Origin: Aquisalimonas sp.
GTDB lineage: Bacteria > Pseudomonadota > Gammaproteobacteria > Nitrococcales > Aquisalimonadaceae
Length of the DNA stretch: 7,600 bases
Assembly: GCA_007133445.1 (NCBI GenBank)
Contig: SLMR01000150.1
Coordinates: 1 to 7,600, forward strand
Direction of reading: 5' to 3'
Shown here: in pieces, positions 7,550 through 7,600 of the stretch
How the letters are laid out: each line of letters starts with the position of its first letter
Numbering within the stretch: position 1 is the stretch's first letter
The notes under the pieces: generated by a model
The model's input: the letters and a program-made list of their open reading frames with translations, nothing else
What the model was told of the DNA's origin: nothing
Database searches by the model: none
Program-made: the position numbers and the translations under genes

Positions 7550-7600
7550 TCAGACGTTGTAGTAGTCCCGGTACCAGTCCACGAACCGGCGCACCCCCTC
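7550..7600 (-). CDS. C-terminal end of an NAD-dependent epimerase, probably UDP-glucuronate 4-epimerase (truncated by window edge)
   Basis: The - strand frame enters at 7600 and reads EGVRRFVDWYRDYYNV before TGA at 7552-7550. Only 16 residues are visible. This ending (G-V-x-R/K-F-V-x-W-Y-R-x-Y-Y) is the usual C-terminus of extended short-chain-dehydrogenase epimerases that act on UDP-glucuronate, which are often encoded next to ugd and interconvert UDP-glucuronate and UDP-galacturonate. The 24-base gap to ugd supports an operon. The family call rests on a short tail plus context; another sugar-nucleotide epimerase or dehydratase of the same superfamily is possible. Confidence 0.65.
   Translation of the reverse strand, partial: EGVRRFVDWYRDYYNV

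Overview
This window looks like chromosomal DNA from a high-G+C gammaproteobacterium. The product families (GalU, CysQ, a fused ATP sulfurylase/APS kinase and an SLC13-type sulfate permease) together with short REP-like palindromes would fit a halophilic or sulfur-oxidising lineage such as the Ectothiorhodospiraceae. That placement is inference from overall look, not a search result. Nearly all the sequence is coding. No stretch over 300 bases lacks a gene, and the longest gaps are 2257-2436, 6009-6181 and 1380-1494. I see no tRNA, rRNA, transposase, CRISPR array or phage gene.

Layout. On the + strand, 2-556 is the C-terminal part of galU (UTP-glucose-1-phosphate uridylyltransferase). It is followed at 633-1379 by a stand-alone MHYT-domain membrane sensor with a GTG start. 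All other genes lie on the - strand and are read right to left: the last 16 codons of an NAD-dependent sugar-nucleotide epimerase (probably UDP-glucuronate 4-epimerase, 7550-7600), ugd (UDP-glucose 6-dehydrogenase, 6182-7525), an SLC13/RCK_C sulfate permease (4242-6008, TTG start), a fused ATP sulfurylase/APS kinase (2437-4167), and cysQ (PAP phosphatase, 1495-2256). The MHYT gene and cysQ converge on the gap at 1380-1494.

How the genes work together. GalU makes UDP-glucose, Ugd oxidises it to UDP-glucuronate, and the epimerase would convert that to UDP-galacturonate, so these genes supply activated uronic acids for surface polysaccharide. The middle module imports sulfate (SLC13), activates it to APS and then PAPS (Sat/APSK), and removes the by-product PAP (CysQ). 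The plain reading is a sulfate-assimilation cluster beside an exopolysaccharide-precursor cluster. A more interesting but unproven reading is that the two together feed synthesis of a sulfated acidic glycan.

Non-coding structure. Three copies of a short palindrome (GGTGCATC-AA-GATGCACC type, with a CCCTACG-like tail) sit in the gaps around cysQ. One is followed by a T-run on the - strand and probably terminates cysQ. The other two form an inverted pair (REP doublet) between sat/cysC and cysQ. The gap upstream of the SLC13 gene holds an A/T-rich candidate promoter, a pair of 16-bp direct repeats 31 bp apart, and two tandem G+C-rich hairpins.
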